In this document: in pieces, positions 34,190 through 46,567 of the stretch | Numbering within the stretch: the first letter of the stretch is position 1 | How the letters are laid out: each line of letters begins with the position of its first letter | NCBI GenBank assembly: GCA_934047225.1 | Contig: OW203990.1 | Coordinates: forward strand, 26,081,045 to 26,145,044 | From: Ypsolopha sequella | Lineage: Eukaryota; Arthropoda; Insecta; Lepidoptera; Ypsolophidae | Direction of reading: 5' to 3' | DNA length: 64,000 bases | Position numbers and translations under genes: made by a program | Notes under the pieces: generated by a model | What the model was told of the DNA's origin: nothing | Database searches by the model: none | The model's input: only the letters and a program-made list of their open reading frames with translations

Positions 34190-34603
34190 CATAGACTAAG
34201 TATAACTACGTATAGACCGACAACTCCCATACATCAAGGCTTAGCAAATTTTTTACCTTCCTTACGACACTAGGTGTCGCCAAGTGTTGCCAAAAAAGTA
34301 TAATTTGTTTAATTGGCTGCAAGTAAACTGTCATGGTTACCAAGTAAACATGTGGCTGTAATAGCTTTGCTTAGAAAAACTAGATGGCGCTAAGTTGGCA
34401 ATACTAACAGTGAATATTTAAGCGCCATCTATATCGAAGTGGGAATTATTTTAATGGAATTATGTTACGTGACATCCCTGTGCTACTAGCGTCACCAATT
34501 GTTTTTTTTTAGCATCGTGTTCGTTAATTTTTTTGTGGCTACAAACTGATGTATGAGAACTGCTAGTCTATACATAGTAATACTTAGTAGACTAGAGTCT
34601 ATG
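34190..34603. repeat. MITE family 5 (copy 1), CATAGACTAAGTAT ends
   Basis: Left CATAGACTAAGTATAACTAC GTATAGAC; right GTCTATACATAGTAATACTT AG..TCTATG. The interior (TGGTTACCAAGTAAACATGT, AAAAACTAGATGGCGCTAAG) is shared with 61733-62170. Isolated ends of the family also sit at 62450-62490 and 62618-62650. Confidence 0.75.
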
Positions 34604-34724
34604 ATTTCAGTTAAGGAGCAAATTCGTGAAAAAAAATTTGAAAATATTAACGCTGTGATTTTTTTTTACTTTACTAACGTTAGTCATGAGGATATTGCGC
34701 GTAAGTTGACGTATATTTAACGAA

Positions 34725-34880
34725 AATTTCTTCAGCCATTTCTTACCTGGAGAAGCCCAAACTTGGTGTGTTTCGAAAATGTTTTATTGTTTTTTTAGAA
34801 AACGAGTGTAAGAAATGTAATCACGAAGTACATGTTTTACAATCAGCTCCTAAAGCCCTTTCATTTCAAACCTCACACGA
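34725..34880 (+). repeat. Dispersed segment shared with 25425-25640
   Basis: See the copy at 25425. The 92-codon frame that starts here (34768-35046) has no recognisable domain and the other copy lacks it, so I do not call a gene. Confidence 0.45.
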
Positions 34881-35677
34881 TAGGCTTCAGAAAAAAGATT
34901 TCAAAAGTTTAGATGAGCCCTGGCACCTAAAATCTATTGCATTGTGTTTGAATGTGTGCATTAACATAATGCCGACTCGCGCACAATATGAGTGCGCAAT
35001 CTGTCTACCTACGGTCAGCAAACTGATCAGACTACTCAAGTCGTAAAAATTCAAAACTTCAAGTGCACTTAAGGCGTCCAAATATGGTCCAAACTGTGTT
35101 CAGATGAGCATTGATTCCAAAAGTGTGAGCGTCACCCATTTAAAGGAGAAAACATTTTGGTGCTGTCATAGTACGGTATCTTTACTTTTGAAATCTTTGG
35201 CATCAACTAGGTTAGGTTAGGTTTCAACATATTATTTTTGATGCCAACTTAGTAATTTTGATGCTGATTTTTGTAACTTTTGATGGTCAGTTAATTAGAA
35301 CTTTTTTTTAATTAACATATGCCAGGACTATCGTTTTAGCTATTAGGTTATGTTAGTAAAATATTTTAGAAGATGGACCTTTTCACGCGTTCTTTGGATA
35401 AATTCACAAGGTTTAACCGGGCAGATTTTATGTCTTCAGATGCTTCTTGGTTTGCTCGGTTTCCGCACCTAGTCTCTTACTTGGACCTTTGTGCGTGGAA
35501 TGGAAAGTGTCGAAAATTCAAAATTCAAAAAGTTCATTTTGCAAAGTAGGTATATATAATACACGTTTCACAAGTCAAATTTTAATCTTATAAAAATATA
35601 TGTAATAAAATAATAAATGTTCATGAACTAGATTAAATATTTATTTAATTTATGTAGCAATATATATACGATTAAAA

Positions 35678-35930
35678 TTATAGGTAAAATATTATTATAC
35701 AAGGTGAAATCCTATCAACCGCCCGAACCCATACCGGAGACCCGGCCAGGGGCCAGGAACAAGGTTCAATGATCACCAACCGAGCCCCCAGCACGAATCC
35801 AGGCGGCCGACCAAATCCCATCCTATATACTACATAGTAATAGGTTACATATATAAATACATGCCTACCTCCGCCCATTCGATTAGTCTTGCTAAGAAGA
35901 ACGGGCAAGAAACTTGGCAAGATCATGTCT
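35678..35930 (-). mobile_element. LINE 3' region (GC-richer block)
   Basis: On the minus strand GCCAAGTTTCTTGCCCGTTC TTCTTAGCAAGAC, then GGCCGGGTCTCCGGTATGGG. I recognise the CTTGCCCGTTCTTCT phrase as common at the 3' ends of insect LINEs of the CR1/L2 kind. It is not coding. Confidence 0.45.
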
Positions 35931-36159
35931 TTTTTTTTTACATAAACTTATACTATACATCAAATTACTTATATCTACTTTAACCAAGGGATAAGAAAAT
36001 ACAAGACAGCAGGAATTCAGGTTAATGAAAAAATTAAAACATATATATCTTTGCCTACGTGTCTCATATAGTCTATTTCCTTTTACAGTCTGTAATTAAT
36101 TAATGTTAACTCTTTAGAGGAATCAAAAAATAGGAAATTATACAAATTAATTAAATTAT

Positions 36160-36529
36160 TACCTACTGTCATCACAATCAGTATCACTATAACACCATGC
36201 TTGTGGAGCCATGTGGAGCCGGCTATTCCAGCCCAGCTCTCGCCAGAATCCCAAGAGGCGACCTAGGTAGCCACAGGATTGGCGAAGCGTCCCCGTTTCA
36301 CCGAGGATCTTAGCCCGTTGTGTGCTGAGCTGACGCCTACGCAGTCTATCGTCACGTGGGTCGGCTTTTCTTCGGTCTCCATACAAGCTCTGCATAGAGG
36401 ACTGTCCGTCAGACCTATATTATAGAAATGTCTGTTGAGGTTACTAAACTCCGGCCGTTCATTCGAGAGAATGGTGACGTTTGCAAATGTCAGGGGATAA
36501 AACCTTTTTTTTACTGTTTTGCATTTCAA
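36160..36529 (-). pseudogene. LINE ORF2 C-terminal relic
   Basis: Two overlapping frames give FYNIGLTDSPLCRACMETEE followed by KPTHVTIDC, then, after a frameshift, LGETGTLRQSCGYLGRLLGF. This order resembles the tail of I/R1-type LINE ORF2 proteins, which carry a ..LC..C...E...H....C knuckle. It is short and frameshifted. From 36530 to 37660 I see nothing definable. Confidence 0.55.
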
Positions 36530-37672
36530 TATTTTATATTTATCATGATGATTTTAGGGTAGATTGTATATCGTTAAAAGGTCCCATTTGTTAATAAAAA
36601 GTATTTTTGTCGTATATATTTTCCACTTCCTAGTACAAAACTCAATGAATCAGCTAACTCAATTTCTACGTAAAAGTTAAAAAAAAGCGCAAAAAATATT
36701 ATTTTTGGCGAAAAGTTGTCTATTAGCGATACTGTGTTCACTTGAATTTAAGAACCTTATATAGAGGTTGTCATTTTATTTATGTAGCGGAAATCATATT
36801 GAATTAAGACTCTGTATCTAAGTGATCAATGTTCTATTACCCTTTTTGTGAAACTCGTTAATTTGATTTTATCGTTTTTCCGAGTCCAGCTCCGAGTCAG
36901 TTACTATAGGAAGTCAACATTTTATTTGGCAAAATTAGCAAAAAGTATTACGATCCGTGTTGCTGATTTATTATTATTACTTGCCAATATGGTAGTTTGG
37001 CTGTATAAATAAATGTCACCTTTCAAAGAGCTCGTGCTATAACTAAAATTTCCTTCTGCTCATTATTTCTGTCAAATCAGCAATCATAATGCCTGCAGTA
37101 TGAATCCTCGACTTTTTGAATCGACATTTCAGAAAAGGGTTTATAATATCTGTGGTGTAAGGCAGTGTTGTCGTATTATAAAACTGATATACCTTACCAA
37201 ATAATAAGATCGTATATATATTCTATTCCAGGGTTTTTATTTATAAAAAAAGTTTAAATAATCATGATTTGTATTTATTTCGTCCCATTTGTAGTACCGT
37301 TGATATTTTTTTAACGTGCCTTTATTTATTTTTGTCGTGAAGAAGCTCTTCATGACTTGTAGTATATTTTCGAGATATCGCCACACTCCATCTGTCATCA
37401 TTCTCTCGAATTAACGGCAGCAGTTTATGTCCCGTAATTAGCCCTACCATCATGCGAAGGTTCAGTCCTTACGCCCAACATGTAGCATTCACTCAACATG
37501 CACTGTAAATCTTGTCACCGTTTTGTTTACATCTACAAAAACATTTTGCCACGCGGACAAGACCTGCGGCTGCACTGTGATATGTTCAATATATCCCGAG
37601 CCTACGGTCGTAGGGCTAGGGAACCACCCTAAAAAACACACACATACCCTTTCTTTCATATACACAATACAT

Positions 37673-37712
37673 ATACACACACACACACACACACACACCC
37701 TCACACACAAGA
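37673..37712 (+). repeat. (AC)n microsatellite
   Basis: Perfect AC dinucleotide run of about 13 units starting near 37673, with looser CA-rich flanks from 37635 to 37775. Confidence 0.9.
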
Positions 37713-37799
37713 CACCCACTCTCTTGTAGTTATATTATTATATTATTTCACAACATAAACCCTCATACACACACATTTTTTTCTTTATATAAATACCTA

Positions 37800-37980
37800 A
37801 TCACTATGTATTAAGCAAGACCTAATTTTAATTTTAATACAAAATTGTAAAATAAGATCCGTAGAAAGAGCGGGTCTCCCTTAAAACAGGTTGTAAAACT
37901 TAAAAGGGGAGTCCCACCCCCTCAAAACCTACATTTTGTAAAGTAAATAAAGAATTTTTGATTTTTTTTTTTTTTTTTTT
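37800..37980 (+). mobile_element. Retroelement 3' end with poly(T) run
   Basis: AAGAGCGGGTCTCCCTTAAA, then GGGGAGTCCCACCCCCTCAA, then GTAAATAAAGAATTTTTGA followed by about 19 T. Such an ending is common for truncated LINE tails. No coding part is attached. Confidence 0.4.
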
Positions 37981-38764
37981 CTTATGCTTGGCGAAATCGA
38001 CATGTTTGAATTACATTACTGCGTGCAGTTTATTAGACTCCTGACATTTGAGAACAAAAGTAGCAATAGATGTTGCAATGGTTGGACTCAACTTAAGTGT
38101 GATGTTTGTTAACTACAATTGTTTTTATTAGTTTTATTTTAATAAAGCGATATAGGTATTTGCCTTGAAATTATTTTCCGATGAAATGGTACCCCCTTTT
38201 AAGTATAAATACAGGTTTTGAAATAGTTTCCTCAATTTGATATGCAAGAAAACACATTTTATTGACCATGTTTCACCTCCAACGTTTCGAGCGATACTAA
38301 TCACGACTCTCGCACCGGCAGAGCGCTGGTGGCATGTGAGTCACCTGTGCAGCGACAAGGTCATTGTGGCTATGCCCTACTCTATAGATCTCTATGATTT
38401 GGCCCAACCTGTAATGATAGTCCAAGTTTGTCAATGATATGAACAGAATAATACTATTACGATATCTATGAAGTTTGTTCATAAATAAAATAAATGAAAA
38501 TCATCTGTGCAGGTGATGGTGTCGCTGGTGCCGAATTTGGTAAGACATTTTCTTTATTCACAAAATCAAATTTTAGCTACCCATAAAGATCGACCCGGGA
38601 TTGAGCTTGAACAAATATGGGGGGCACATGAAATACTTTAGAATTTCAAAAGTGTCATTGAACGTTGGTTATGAACAATTACCGAGTATCTTGTAAGTGA
38701 TAGTGACGGTCCACTTGGACCGGTTTCGGTAATGGCGACCACTTCGTTTCCTGGTCAGTACGAC

Positions 38765-39370
38765 GCTGATGAAAATGAAATGAAAATGAAAATGGTTTAT
38801 TGGTTGTATAAGCTCGGAGTCTTCTTTTAAGCTAAGAGCAGCCTGTGCCAGAAGACTCCACTCCTCCACGTATATCTATATGTGTACTCTAGTATCAACT
38901 ATGTAATATAAGAATAAGAGTACTAAAAAACTAACATTATACAATCAAAGAATAATATAAAAAAAAACAAAACATAATATAAATGAAATACAAATTATAC
39001 AAATTCAAAGTTTAGTGCTGCAGCAAAAACATTTGTGAGAGTAAGGAAGTGAATAAGTGTGTGTTGGTGAGGGATGGTGTGAGGGTGAGGGAGGGTGTGT
39101 GTGTTTGAGTGTTGATATAATCGTTTAATTGATTAATAGATTTTCTGTTGTGTCGTAATCAATTGAATTCAACCATTTCTTGGTTTCCTTTTTACACACA
39201 TAATATTGTTTACTGAATAGGTCAAGTTTTTTATTTATGATATTGTACAAAGAAGAAGAACGTCGTAAGTACTGCATATTCAAAAATTTTGTTTTGCCTA
39301 TGGGGGCGGTTGCTACGTGATACCTTCTTCTCTTGTTAATTACAGATGGGTCGTATGTCATAGATTTATG
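38765..39370 (-). pseudogene. LINE fragment: ORF2 C-terminus, 3' UTR and (CATTTT)n tail
   Basis: 39125-39361 encodes RRRYHVATAPIGKTKFLNMQ, then SSSLYNIINKKL and KKWLNSIDYDTTENLLIN before a stop. This resembles the extreme C-terminus of CR1/Jockey-type ORF2 proteins (..LYN.LP....KKWL). Downstream on the minus strand runs a 3' UTR ending in CCATTTTCATTTTCATTTCA at about 38775-38800. It is strongly 5' truncated. Confidence 0.6.
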
Positions 39371-39473
39371 CTTTTTTAAAATAATTTGTAAGATGTATAA
39401 CTTTCTAACTGAAAGAAGTCCGATCGGCTGATGAGCCCGAATATGACTAATGTAGAAGAATTAAGATAATAAA

Positions 39474-39532
39474 GCATACTAATACTAATACTAATACCAA
39501 CACTAATACTTATACTAAAACTAATACTTAGA
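39474..39532 (+). repeat. (ACTAAT)n microsatellite
   Basis: CATACTAATACTAATACTAA continues with interrupted ACTAAT/ACTTAT units. From 39540 to 40930 I see nothing definable. Confidence 0.8.
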
Positions 39533-40938
39533 AAAAAGTTAAATTGTTAACAGGTGTCACTTTTACTTTTTTATTTCATATACCTAACTTGTCTGACAAT
39601 ATTTTGTTGCATTCGACCGATGACGGCTCCGTACTGTGGGCCCAAATATATCGAGTACCTATTTTTATTGTTTTACTTTTGATAAATAAAGAAAACAAAT
39701 AAATAAAGCTTAGAAAAACTCAATGTAATATATTTATTAACAATACTAATACTAATGATTTATAACAAAATCCATCTTTGTGGATACTCTGAACATTACT
39801 GGGGTGCAATAAAATATAGATGAGAACGATTAGAAGTTTGCCTTGTAAGCAAAGGTGATGGGTCCAAGTTCCAATTCCTTGCTAATATAATAATGTCTAT
39901 ACTTTGAAGAAAAGTAATAACAATAGAAAGAGGGTGACTAAAAAAGAAAAATAGAACACAAATCAGCGATTTTTAGAATTCTTTTCTGTATCTCTGTCTA
40001 TCTGGTTGTTCACGCACATCTCCGAAAATAAAGAACGGATTTACATTAAGTTTTCACAAGTGGACAGAACTAAAGGAGACGGTCAGTTCCCCATAAGCAA
40101 AATGCCTTGAGAGTGTACACAAATATATTGTGGTCTATGATAAAGAACAAATTCAGAATAACACGGTTTGACTATCCATTTAAAACGGACACCATCTTAT
40201 AATAACTTTTTATGATAAATCGTTTTTATTTTGAGATTATTTTCATATGGCACTGCGAAAATAAACTTAAGCGCGTTTGAAACTTTCATAGTTGTAACAA
40301 TGTTTCACGATGATTCTGATATATTTAAAAGGGTCATGCTCAAATGTCAGTCGTAATGTAATCTCTATCAGAATGCAGAAGAAAAGCATGAATCGTGAAA
40401 TAAAAAGCTGTGACTGCCGATTGCGTCACGCATGACTCTATCAAAGCACGCTGGAAACGTAGTTTGTGGACTATTTGGTAGATGGCGCCCTTTCGTTTCG
40501 TTCGGTATTCGCTCTCATGACTGGCTGTGACATTAAGTACTTATATTATTTTAATGTGTGTCCGTGTTATTATAAATGTGAAACTAGCTACGAATAAATG
40601 TAACAGAAATTATAGTATAAATTTATTTCATGTACGCGGTTAAGGCTGATTCTGACCATCTCCTTTGTATAAGAATATAGGTTTTGTTTCATTAAATTCG
40701 GGTGTCGGGAAAAAAATTATTGTCAATTAAAGATTTTTGTAATTTACTTTTCTACTGTTACAAGTTAGAAGTTACCTAGCATATAATAATTCCTAGTGAT
40801 GAAGGCATATAGATATCACGAAAAGAAAACTTTAGTAAGAATTATGTAGCATATAAAATTTTAGTATATAAGAATTCAACAGGTAGCGCTGTTCATTATT
40901 AGAACGCGCATAAATAAATATTAAATCATTGCATTTAA

Positions 40939-41319
40939 GGGGAAACGATTCGTATCCTCTACGAAACGCACAACTTAAGATGGTTCTTCTAATTTTTGAA
41001 TTACAGATAATAAATAAATGTGATTTATAGCATTTCGCGAACATAGTATAATATAAATTGGGCTTTTCCGGCAAAATTTTGTTATTTTATGCATTACGCT
41101 GTAAATGCATGGGCGCACATACTTAAAAGCGTGTTTAAGTTTGTGTGCCCTTACATTTACAACGTAATGCATAAAATAAAATAAATTTGCTAAAAAAGGC
41201 TAACTGACACTAAACTAAGTTCGCGAAATGCTATAAATCAATTTTTTCAAATATAATTCAAAAATAAGAAGAACCATCTTAAGTTGTGCGTTTCGTAGAG
41301 GATACGAAATCGTTTCCCC
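40939..41319. repeat. TTAA-flanked long-arm MITE, family 6
   Basis: TTAA at 40935-40938 and 41320-41323. GGGGAAACGATTCGTATCCT on the left is inverted as GAGGATACGAAATCGTTTCC CC on the right. Arms of about 170 bp include CACAACTTAAGATGGTTCTT. The centre is a second palindrome around TTACGCTGTAAATG / CATTTACAACGTAA. Confidence 0.8.
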
Positions 41320-41336
41320 TTAAATAGCGTCATTAC

Positions 41337-41870
41337 AGTAGAGCCACTGAGTGATGGCGCCTATGACGTTTAAATGCCTACAAAGTATCGTAATAATTTA
41401 TAATCAAGTGTGAATTAAAAAATGTAATACTTCATTGTTGATAGTGATGTACTACTTGTTTCGATTATTATTTTTCGAATTGAATGTTGCTTTATTGTGC
41501 AATAGAATTCGTATAGAAACAAAGATTTTTTTTTAAAAAGTTTCTCATATTTATAGGTCGTGTTTGAGGTCGCCAAGTTACGCAATAATATTTAATTAAA
41601 AACAAAAAAATACGAAGTTAAACTAAACGAAAATTAATGAGAGTAAAATACTTTTTTTTTTATTTAGACATTTAAACATCTCTTGGGGGCCCCGGGGCAC
41701 TACGCCACTGGTTTTGGCACATTTTCCTTTTGTATCATTATGTTGAATGTTGAATGACGTGTCTAATGTTGAGTAAACTCACACTGGATTTTTATTTTTA
41801 ACCGAAATTTGAAATATACCTCATCACTAAACGCAGCTGTCATAAGTGCCATCACTCAGTGGCCCTACTT
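41337..41870. repeat. Inverted-end repeat, AGTAGAGCCACTGAGTGATG
   Basis: AGTAGAGCCACTGAGTGATG GCGCCTATGAC at the left is inverted at 41838-41870 (CATAAGTGCCATCACTCAGT GGCCCTACT). About 30-bp termini enclose about 530 bp with no gene. The left end lies 18 bp beyond the preceding MITE. Confidence 0.65.
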
Positions 41871-42289
41871 TAGTTGCAGCAATTATATAACAGATGGTGA
41901 TACCTTCTTTGATGAAACGGGCTAGGTACTATAATAAATGAAAATTGTAAAGCTAAGTATATTAAACACTATTCCAAATAAATTGTATCAGTGTGAGCTT
42001 CAAATTCTTAATTTTAAATTCTCAAACTGTAATTTTATTTTATTTTAATTATTATTTTATTTTTATTTTTATTTTGTAATCCTTGTATTTTGTATCTTAA
42101 TTTTTTTTTATCTTAATTCTGTGATTAATTTATAATTTGATTGACATTTTTAACTAAAATTTTATTTAATTTTAATTCAGTCATATAATTCGTATTAGAT
42201 GTAAATTCATATTTAAATCAATTTATTATTATTTTAAATTCAATGTAATTAATGGTAACTGAGTAATTTATTGTAGCTAAGATCTGTGT

Positions 42290-42440
42290 TTTTAATTTTG
42301 TATAATCAGCAAACTAGCAGCATGGAACAATAAAGTTATGTAAGAGACGAGTAAAGGAAGCTAGTTCCCATCACCCAGGGAATCCTACTGTGGGGACTAG
42401 AGAACGCCAATCTTTGTTTGTGTCCTGTTAATAAATAAAT
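42290..42440 (+). mobile_element. LINE 3' end with (AATTTG)n tail
   Basis: ATGGAACAATAAAGTTATGT, AGCTAGTTCCCATCACCCAG, then GTTAATAAATAAATTTGAAT TTGAATTTGAATT. The repeated hexamer tail is typical of insect non-LTR elements. No coding part is seen upstream. Confidence 0.5.
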
Positions 42441-42557
42441 TTGAATTTGAATTTGAATTAAACACAATTAAAACTGTAAAACAAAAGAGCTATGTCTATC
42501 TGTATGTACATTGATGATATTCCAAAAAAAAATAGCTGTGTAGGATACTGACACAAA

Positions 42558-43345
42558 AATAAACCGATCAAGTGCGATTCAGATCCGCGTACATAGGCTT
42601 TCGTATTGTGGACGAAAATTTTAATTGTGTAATTTTTTTTCTGTGCATTTGTCAACCGCTATATTTTTCCTATAATTTTTACGTAAACTCATATTAAGAC
42701 CATGATTTTTTTAATATTTTCGGTCCACCAGTTTTGGAGATAAGGGGGGCGGACATACATTTTTTTGTGGTTTTTCGAAGATTTATCGAAATAGATGCAA
42801 GTAAATATAGCCCAGCTATACATTTTACAATACCTACAATTTGATACCCATATTGATTATTTATCAAATATGTTTTTTATTTATTTTACTTATTTTTTAC
42901 ATATCTCATTTGTGTTCAACTTTTTTTCAAAATGCTATAGTTTTCCTAGGGTTGGCCAGTTAAGATCTATAATTGATATTTTTTTCATATTTTTTGGTCC
43001 ACCAGTTTACATTTTTTTTGTGCTGTTTCAAAGATTTCTCGAACTCAGTGTCAGTAAATACAGTAAAAGTATATATTTTTATAATTAGCTCTGCAACATC
43101 TACAATTAAATACCCATATTGTGTTTTTAGGATAATATTTTTCTTTTTCTCTATTGTGTTTTGGAAGTATTATAAACAATTTAAAAATTTTGAATTTTTT
43201 TTGCACCGTATTTTTTAGGAAGTTAATGCTATTTTTTTGCCAAATTTCAAGTCTTTATCTTTAACAGTGCTAAATTAATAAGGCTGTGACATACGGAAGG
43301 ACGGACAACGCAATCTCACTTTTTAGATACTACGGAACCCTAAAA
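42558..43345 (+). repeat. GGGTTCCGTA-family / dispersed repeat, long copy
   Basis: From ACCGATCAAGTGCGATTCAG to GATACTACGGAACCCTAAAA AAATC. The right part matches 1-355 and inverted 30130-30700. Open frames of 97 and 81 codons inside are Phe/Tyr-rich artefacts of T-runs. Confidence 0.7.
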
Positions 43346-43504
43346 AAATCGGATTTTTTGTCGGTATTTCATGCATCACGCAAAAACTACTGAACGGGTT
43401 TTGATGGGGTGTACCACTGTACGATCCTCAGCAATAAGACATCTTTTACAAAGAAAAAAGAAAGGGAGACCACTGTTCGATAACTTCTTTTCCAACTTGA
43501 AAAA

Positions 43505-44120
43505 AATCAGCCAAGTGCGAGTCGGACTCGCTCACGAAAGGTTCCGAAGGGTTCTATAATAATACAGATCGCGCCAAACTTCTAGTCATTTTGTACCTGC
43601 TGGTTCGAGGGGACTAAAAGTTTGGCGCGATCTGTTCTCGTTAACTTGTAAAGCCTACTTAGCTGTGATAGTTTTCCTTTTAATTTCGTTATGTATACTA
43701 CTGCTGTGATTTTTTTCACGTCTCCAAATACAACCGTTTCGCCAGCAGGGCGGGGGACACTTGACTCTAACAAAAATTAACACTTTTAAGTTTAATATTT
43801 CGCAAACGGAACCCTGGATCGAAAAATGGTCTTTTCATACCCCCAATATTTTTAAATTACCTATCCAACGACCCCCACACTAGGGGATAGACGAGAAAAA
43901 AAAAATCATCCCCACTTTACGTGTAAGGGAGCTACCCTAAAAAAAATATTTTTCAAACTTTTACTATACCACTTAATCGGCGTAATAAATATGTATACCT
44001 ATGCCAAATTACAGCTTTCTAGTATTAATAGTCTCTAAGCTAAGCCGCGGACAGACAGACAGACAGACGGACATGGCGAAACTATAAGGGTTCCTTGTTG
44101 TTGACTACGGAACCCTAACT
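43505..44120 (+). repeat. GGGTTCCGTA-family repeat, long subtype (copy 2)
   Basis: AAAAATCAGCCAAGTGCGAG to GACTACGGAACCCTAACTAG. It is the reverse complement of 26750-27415 through most of its length. Next to it, 43590-43640 holds an inverted duplication of the ACAGATCGCGCCAAACTT segment, present at 43562 and inverted at 43617. Confidence 0.75.
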
Positions 44121-44372
44121 AGGATACGGGATTCAAAAGGGGTAGTCAGTAGTGTGGCGGCATTATCTTCTTCAAAGTCGCGGGCTACATCTAGTTATAT
44201 AATAATAACATGATATAAAGATCTTTAGTATATATGTATATAGATTGCGCTAAATTGAATGAAAATACTAAATGTTAAATTATATAGTTTAACATATAGT
44301 ATATAATGTAATAATATAATAATAAAGTTTAAAAATGGTTTTTATTAGCAGACATTCGATGAAATAAAAAAT

Positions 44373-44762
44373 CTATTTCCATATCGATTCAAGAAACCTC
44401 TTCGAGATGTCCATTTTCTTTTTGTAGTCGTTGAACTCCCTCAGCATATGTTGGTAGTACGGGTTATGGTACCTCTGGTACACATTGCTCTTTTTATTTC
44501 CGCTCTGATAATTCTTGATCTCCTTTTCTCTCAAATCAGCGCAATAGTGGGACCACCAGGGCAGCGCCAGTTGTACTTGTTCTGTGGCCTTGAGCTCCTT
44601 GCAGAGCTGAGGGCTGGGGAGTTTGTATTTCTCCAGCTGCTTCAGCTCGTTGTCTCCGAACAAACGGATGCTTGGAGAGGTCTTAAGTCGGAGTGGGGTG
44701 CTCACGCGGATATTGGATTTAACGTCTTCTAAATACAACAGCAGCAATGTGGATACGATTAT
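44373..44762 (-). CDS. Terminal exon of a small secreted-type protein gene (gene C)
   Basis: A frame of 129 residues opens at the splice acceptor TTTGTTTCTCAG|ATAATC (exon start 44762) and ends at the stop at 44373. A minus-strand AATAAA lies about 27 bp further on (44341-44346). The exon starts in phase 0 with a hydrophobic run, IIVSTLLLLYLEDVKS, exactly where the paralogue A/B exons continue their signal peptides (VLLILLIN / VLLIILQT). This suggests a missing tiny first exon upstream. The rest is charged and soluble, with KLPSPQLCKELK, LALPWWSHYC and a basic end DYKKKMDISKRFLESIWK, and only two cysteines. I recognise no family and could not find the first exon. Homology to A and B is not evident beyond architecture. 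Confidence 0.5.
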   Translation of the reverse strand: MIVSTLLLLYLEDVKSNIRVSTPLRLKTSPSIRLFGDNELKQLEKYKLPSPQLCKELKATEQVQLALPWWSHYCADLREKEIKNYQSGNKKSNVYQRYHNPYYQHMLREFNDYKKKMDISKRFLESIWK

Positions 44763-44812
44763 CTGAGAAACAAATGACTTATGTTCATTCCTAAGGTAAC
44801 TGAATCACTTAA

Positions 44813-45276
44813 GGCGATTACCGATTAGCAGCTCGATTTTTGTCTGTACGAATATCGACGGAAACGACATTGACATAACGTTCATATTAGCGCACAATGC
44901 GTGGTGGCTGTTACGACGCTCGCTGCGTCCTTGATAGGGTGAGATAGGAGAAAATAATACTTTTCACATGGACGTGATTGTTCGATTGAATAATCCTATG
45001 TTATGTTTATAGCTATCAAGTTAATCTATTTATCAAAGCACAAATGAATTAAATCGACCAAGCCGCTTAGGAGCAGTAGGGAATTCAAGCCAAAAAACAC
45101 CATTCAGTTAAAACAATGTTTCCATATATAAGTTTTGGTGGTACGAAAAATAAAAATGTTGCATATGTTGTCCTAGAGTTGATAATCCATAATACATTTT
45201 TTTTCAATATTTTTGGTTTGGCAATAAAAGAGGAGTATAGGCTTTAGAGAGTACCCATTTGGCGATATTAAGCGCC
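44813..45276. repeat. TTAA-flanked MITE, family 3 (second copy)
   Basis: TTAA at 44809-44812 and 45277-45280. It is the reverse complement of 13293-13758 over its whole length. It inserted just upstream of gene C's terminal exon, in its presumed intron. Confidence 0.8.
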
Positions 45277-45729
45277 TTAAACTATTTCTTGTATTATTCA
45301 GAGATCAAATTTGGCATTTGAAAACGGCTCCGGTGTGATTCTTTGAACGTGTTGTGTGTGCGGACCGACCGCGATCACCACCCAGCTATGGTTGTGAGAT
45401 GCTTACCTATTGCTACTATAATTTAATATAAGTACTGAACTCCGCAATCACTGATAAACCCTGTGGGTTTTTGTTGATTGTGCATTTATGTAACTAGGTT
45501 AAGATTTTTGAAGATAAAGAAAAATATTAAAAAAAAGAAAGACATAAATTGAGAGCCATGTTTGTCTGTAAAGTTAATAGAAAACTTTTACTTCTCAAAA
45601 TACGGTAACAAGCATGGAGGTCTCAAAGAGTTCAATAGTTCAATGTTGACGACGCGGATTAATATAGTCAAATTCATACCAGAGACTCGATTAGTGATCA
45701 GGTTCACTGACCCTTAAGAGGATGGCATA

Positions 45730-46175
45730 CCCTAGCAACTTTTTTTATCACCCGTCCAGCACAATAAGTCTAATGGCAAAGACTTTATTTGCTTTTCATA
45801 GAGGCGATTATATGTTGGCTCTTTGCCCTCTTGTTCTTGGACGCGTAATACTAGTGATCACGCAGCGAAACAACAAATTGGTGTGTTTTTAGCTAATACT
45901 GAAATATTTTGTAGAGAAAAAAATATTGAATTTAGGTGATATACCTTCATATTTCTATTACCTATTTTATATAAAAAAAATTAAGTTCATCTCTTAACCG
46001 CGTTCTTGAAGCGAACGTTTTAATTCAAAAAAAAAAGAGGGTGCAAAACATTTTTTTTTGTCAACAGTATAAATCTTAGTACATTGTTTATACGTAAGAT
46101 CCCTAGAGAAAAGATTAATAAACCAAATATATTTTTTTCAATACAAGGAGAGTCCGAATTTCTTCAAACGAATCC
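45730..46175. repeat. Interspersed repeat, uninterrupted copy of 1010-1880
   Basis: Shared with 1010-1880 in inverse orientation and without the RTE insertion. This copy shows the pre-insertion sequence (TTATACGTAAGATCCCTAGA). Confidence 0.6.
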
Positions 46176-46567
46176 TAGATAGCCTGGAGTTGGTCATGCT
46201 CTAGGCTCAGGTACAGTCTTAACGCGAAATTTAATTTTGGCCATACTGATCACTCTGAATTGGGCTTGAAGAACTATCACATTTTGTTATTAATAATAAC
46301 TTCCTAGATGTCCATTATGAATTTGACTGTTTCAATAGCAAAAAATTATATTATGTATATTGCAAAAGTTTTCAATATTATTTAATAGTAAGTTAGTCGT
46401 TTATTTCTGTTAATTTGGGTTGACAACAGTTGTTCTATAAATAAATCAGCTCCACAAACAAATTCAGCGACAAAATTAGGTAAGTACAAATATCTTATTT
46501 AGAAATAGCAAATCTCATCAAATCTATTTGATAAAAACAAAAAATATTAAATTATTTATGAATATAC

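Noticed and set aside
38237..38437. 66-codon frame (TTLAPAERWW..)
   Set aside because: No splice sites, start context or recognised domain. The surrounding sequence resembles repeat ends.
42795..43218. Two Phe/Tyr-rich frames that look like membrane proteins
   Set aside because: They arise from T-runs in a dispersed repeat with copies at 1-355 and 30130-30700, where the frames are not kept.
44448..44732. 94-codon plus-strand frame with hydrophobic segments
   Set aside because: Antisense shadow of the gene C terminal exon, which has a splice acceptor and polyadenylation signal on the minus strand.
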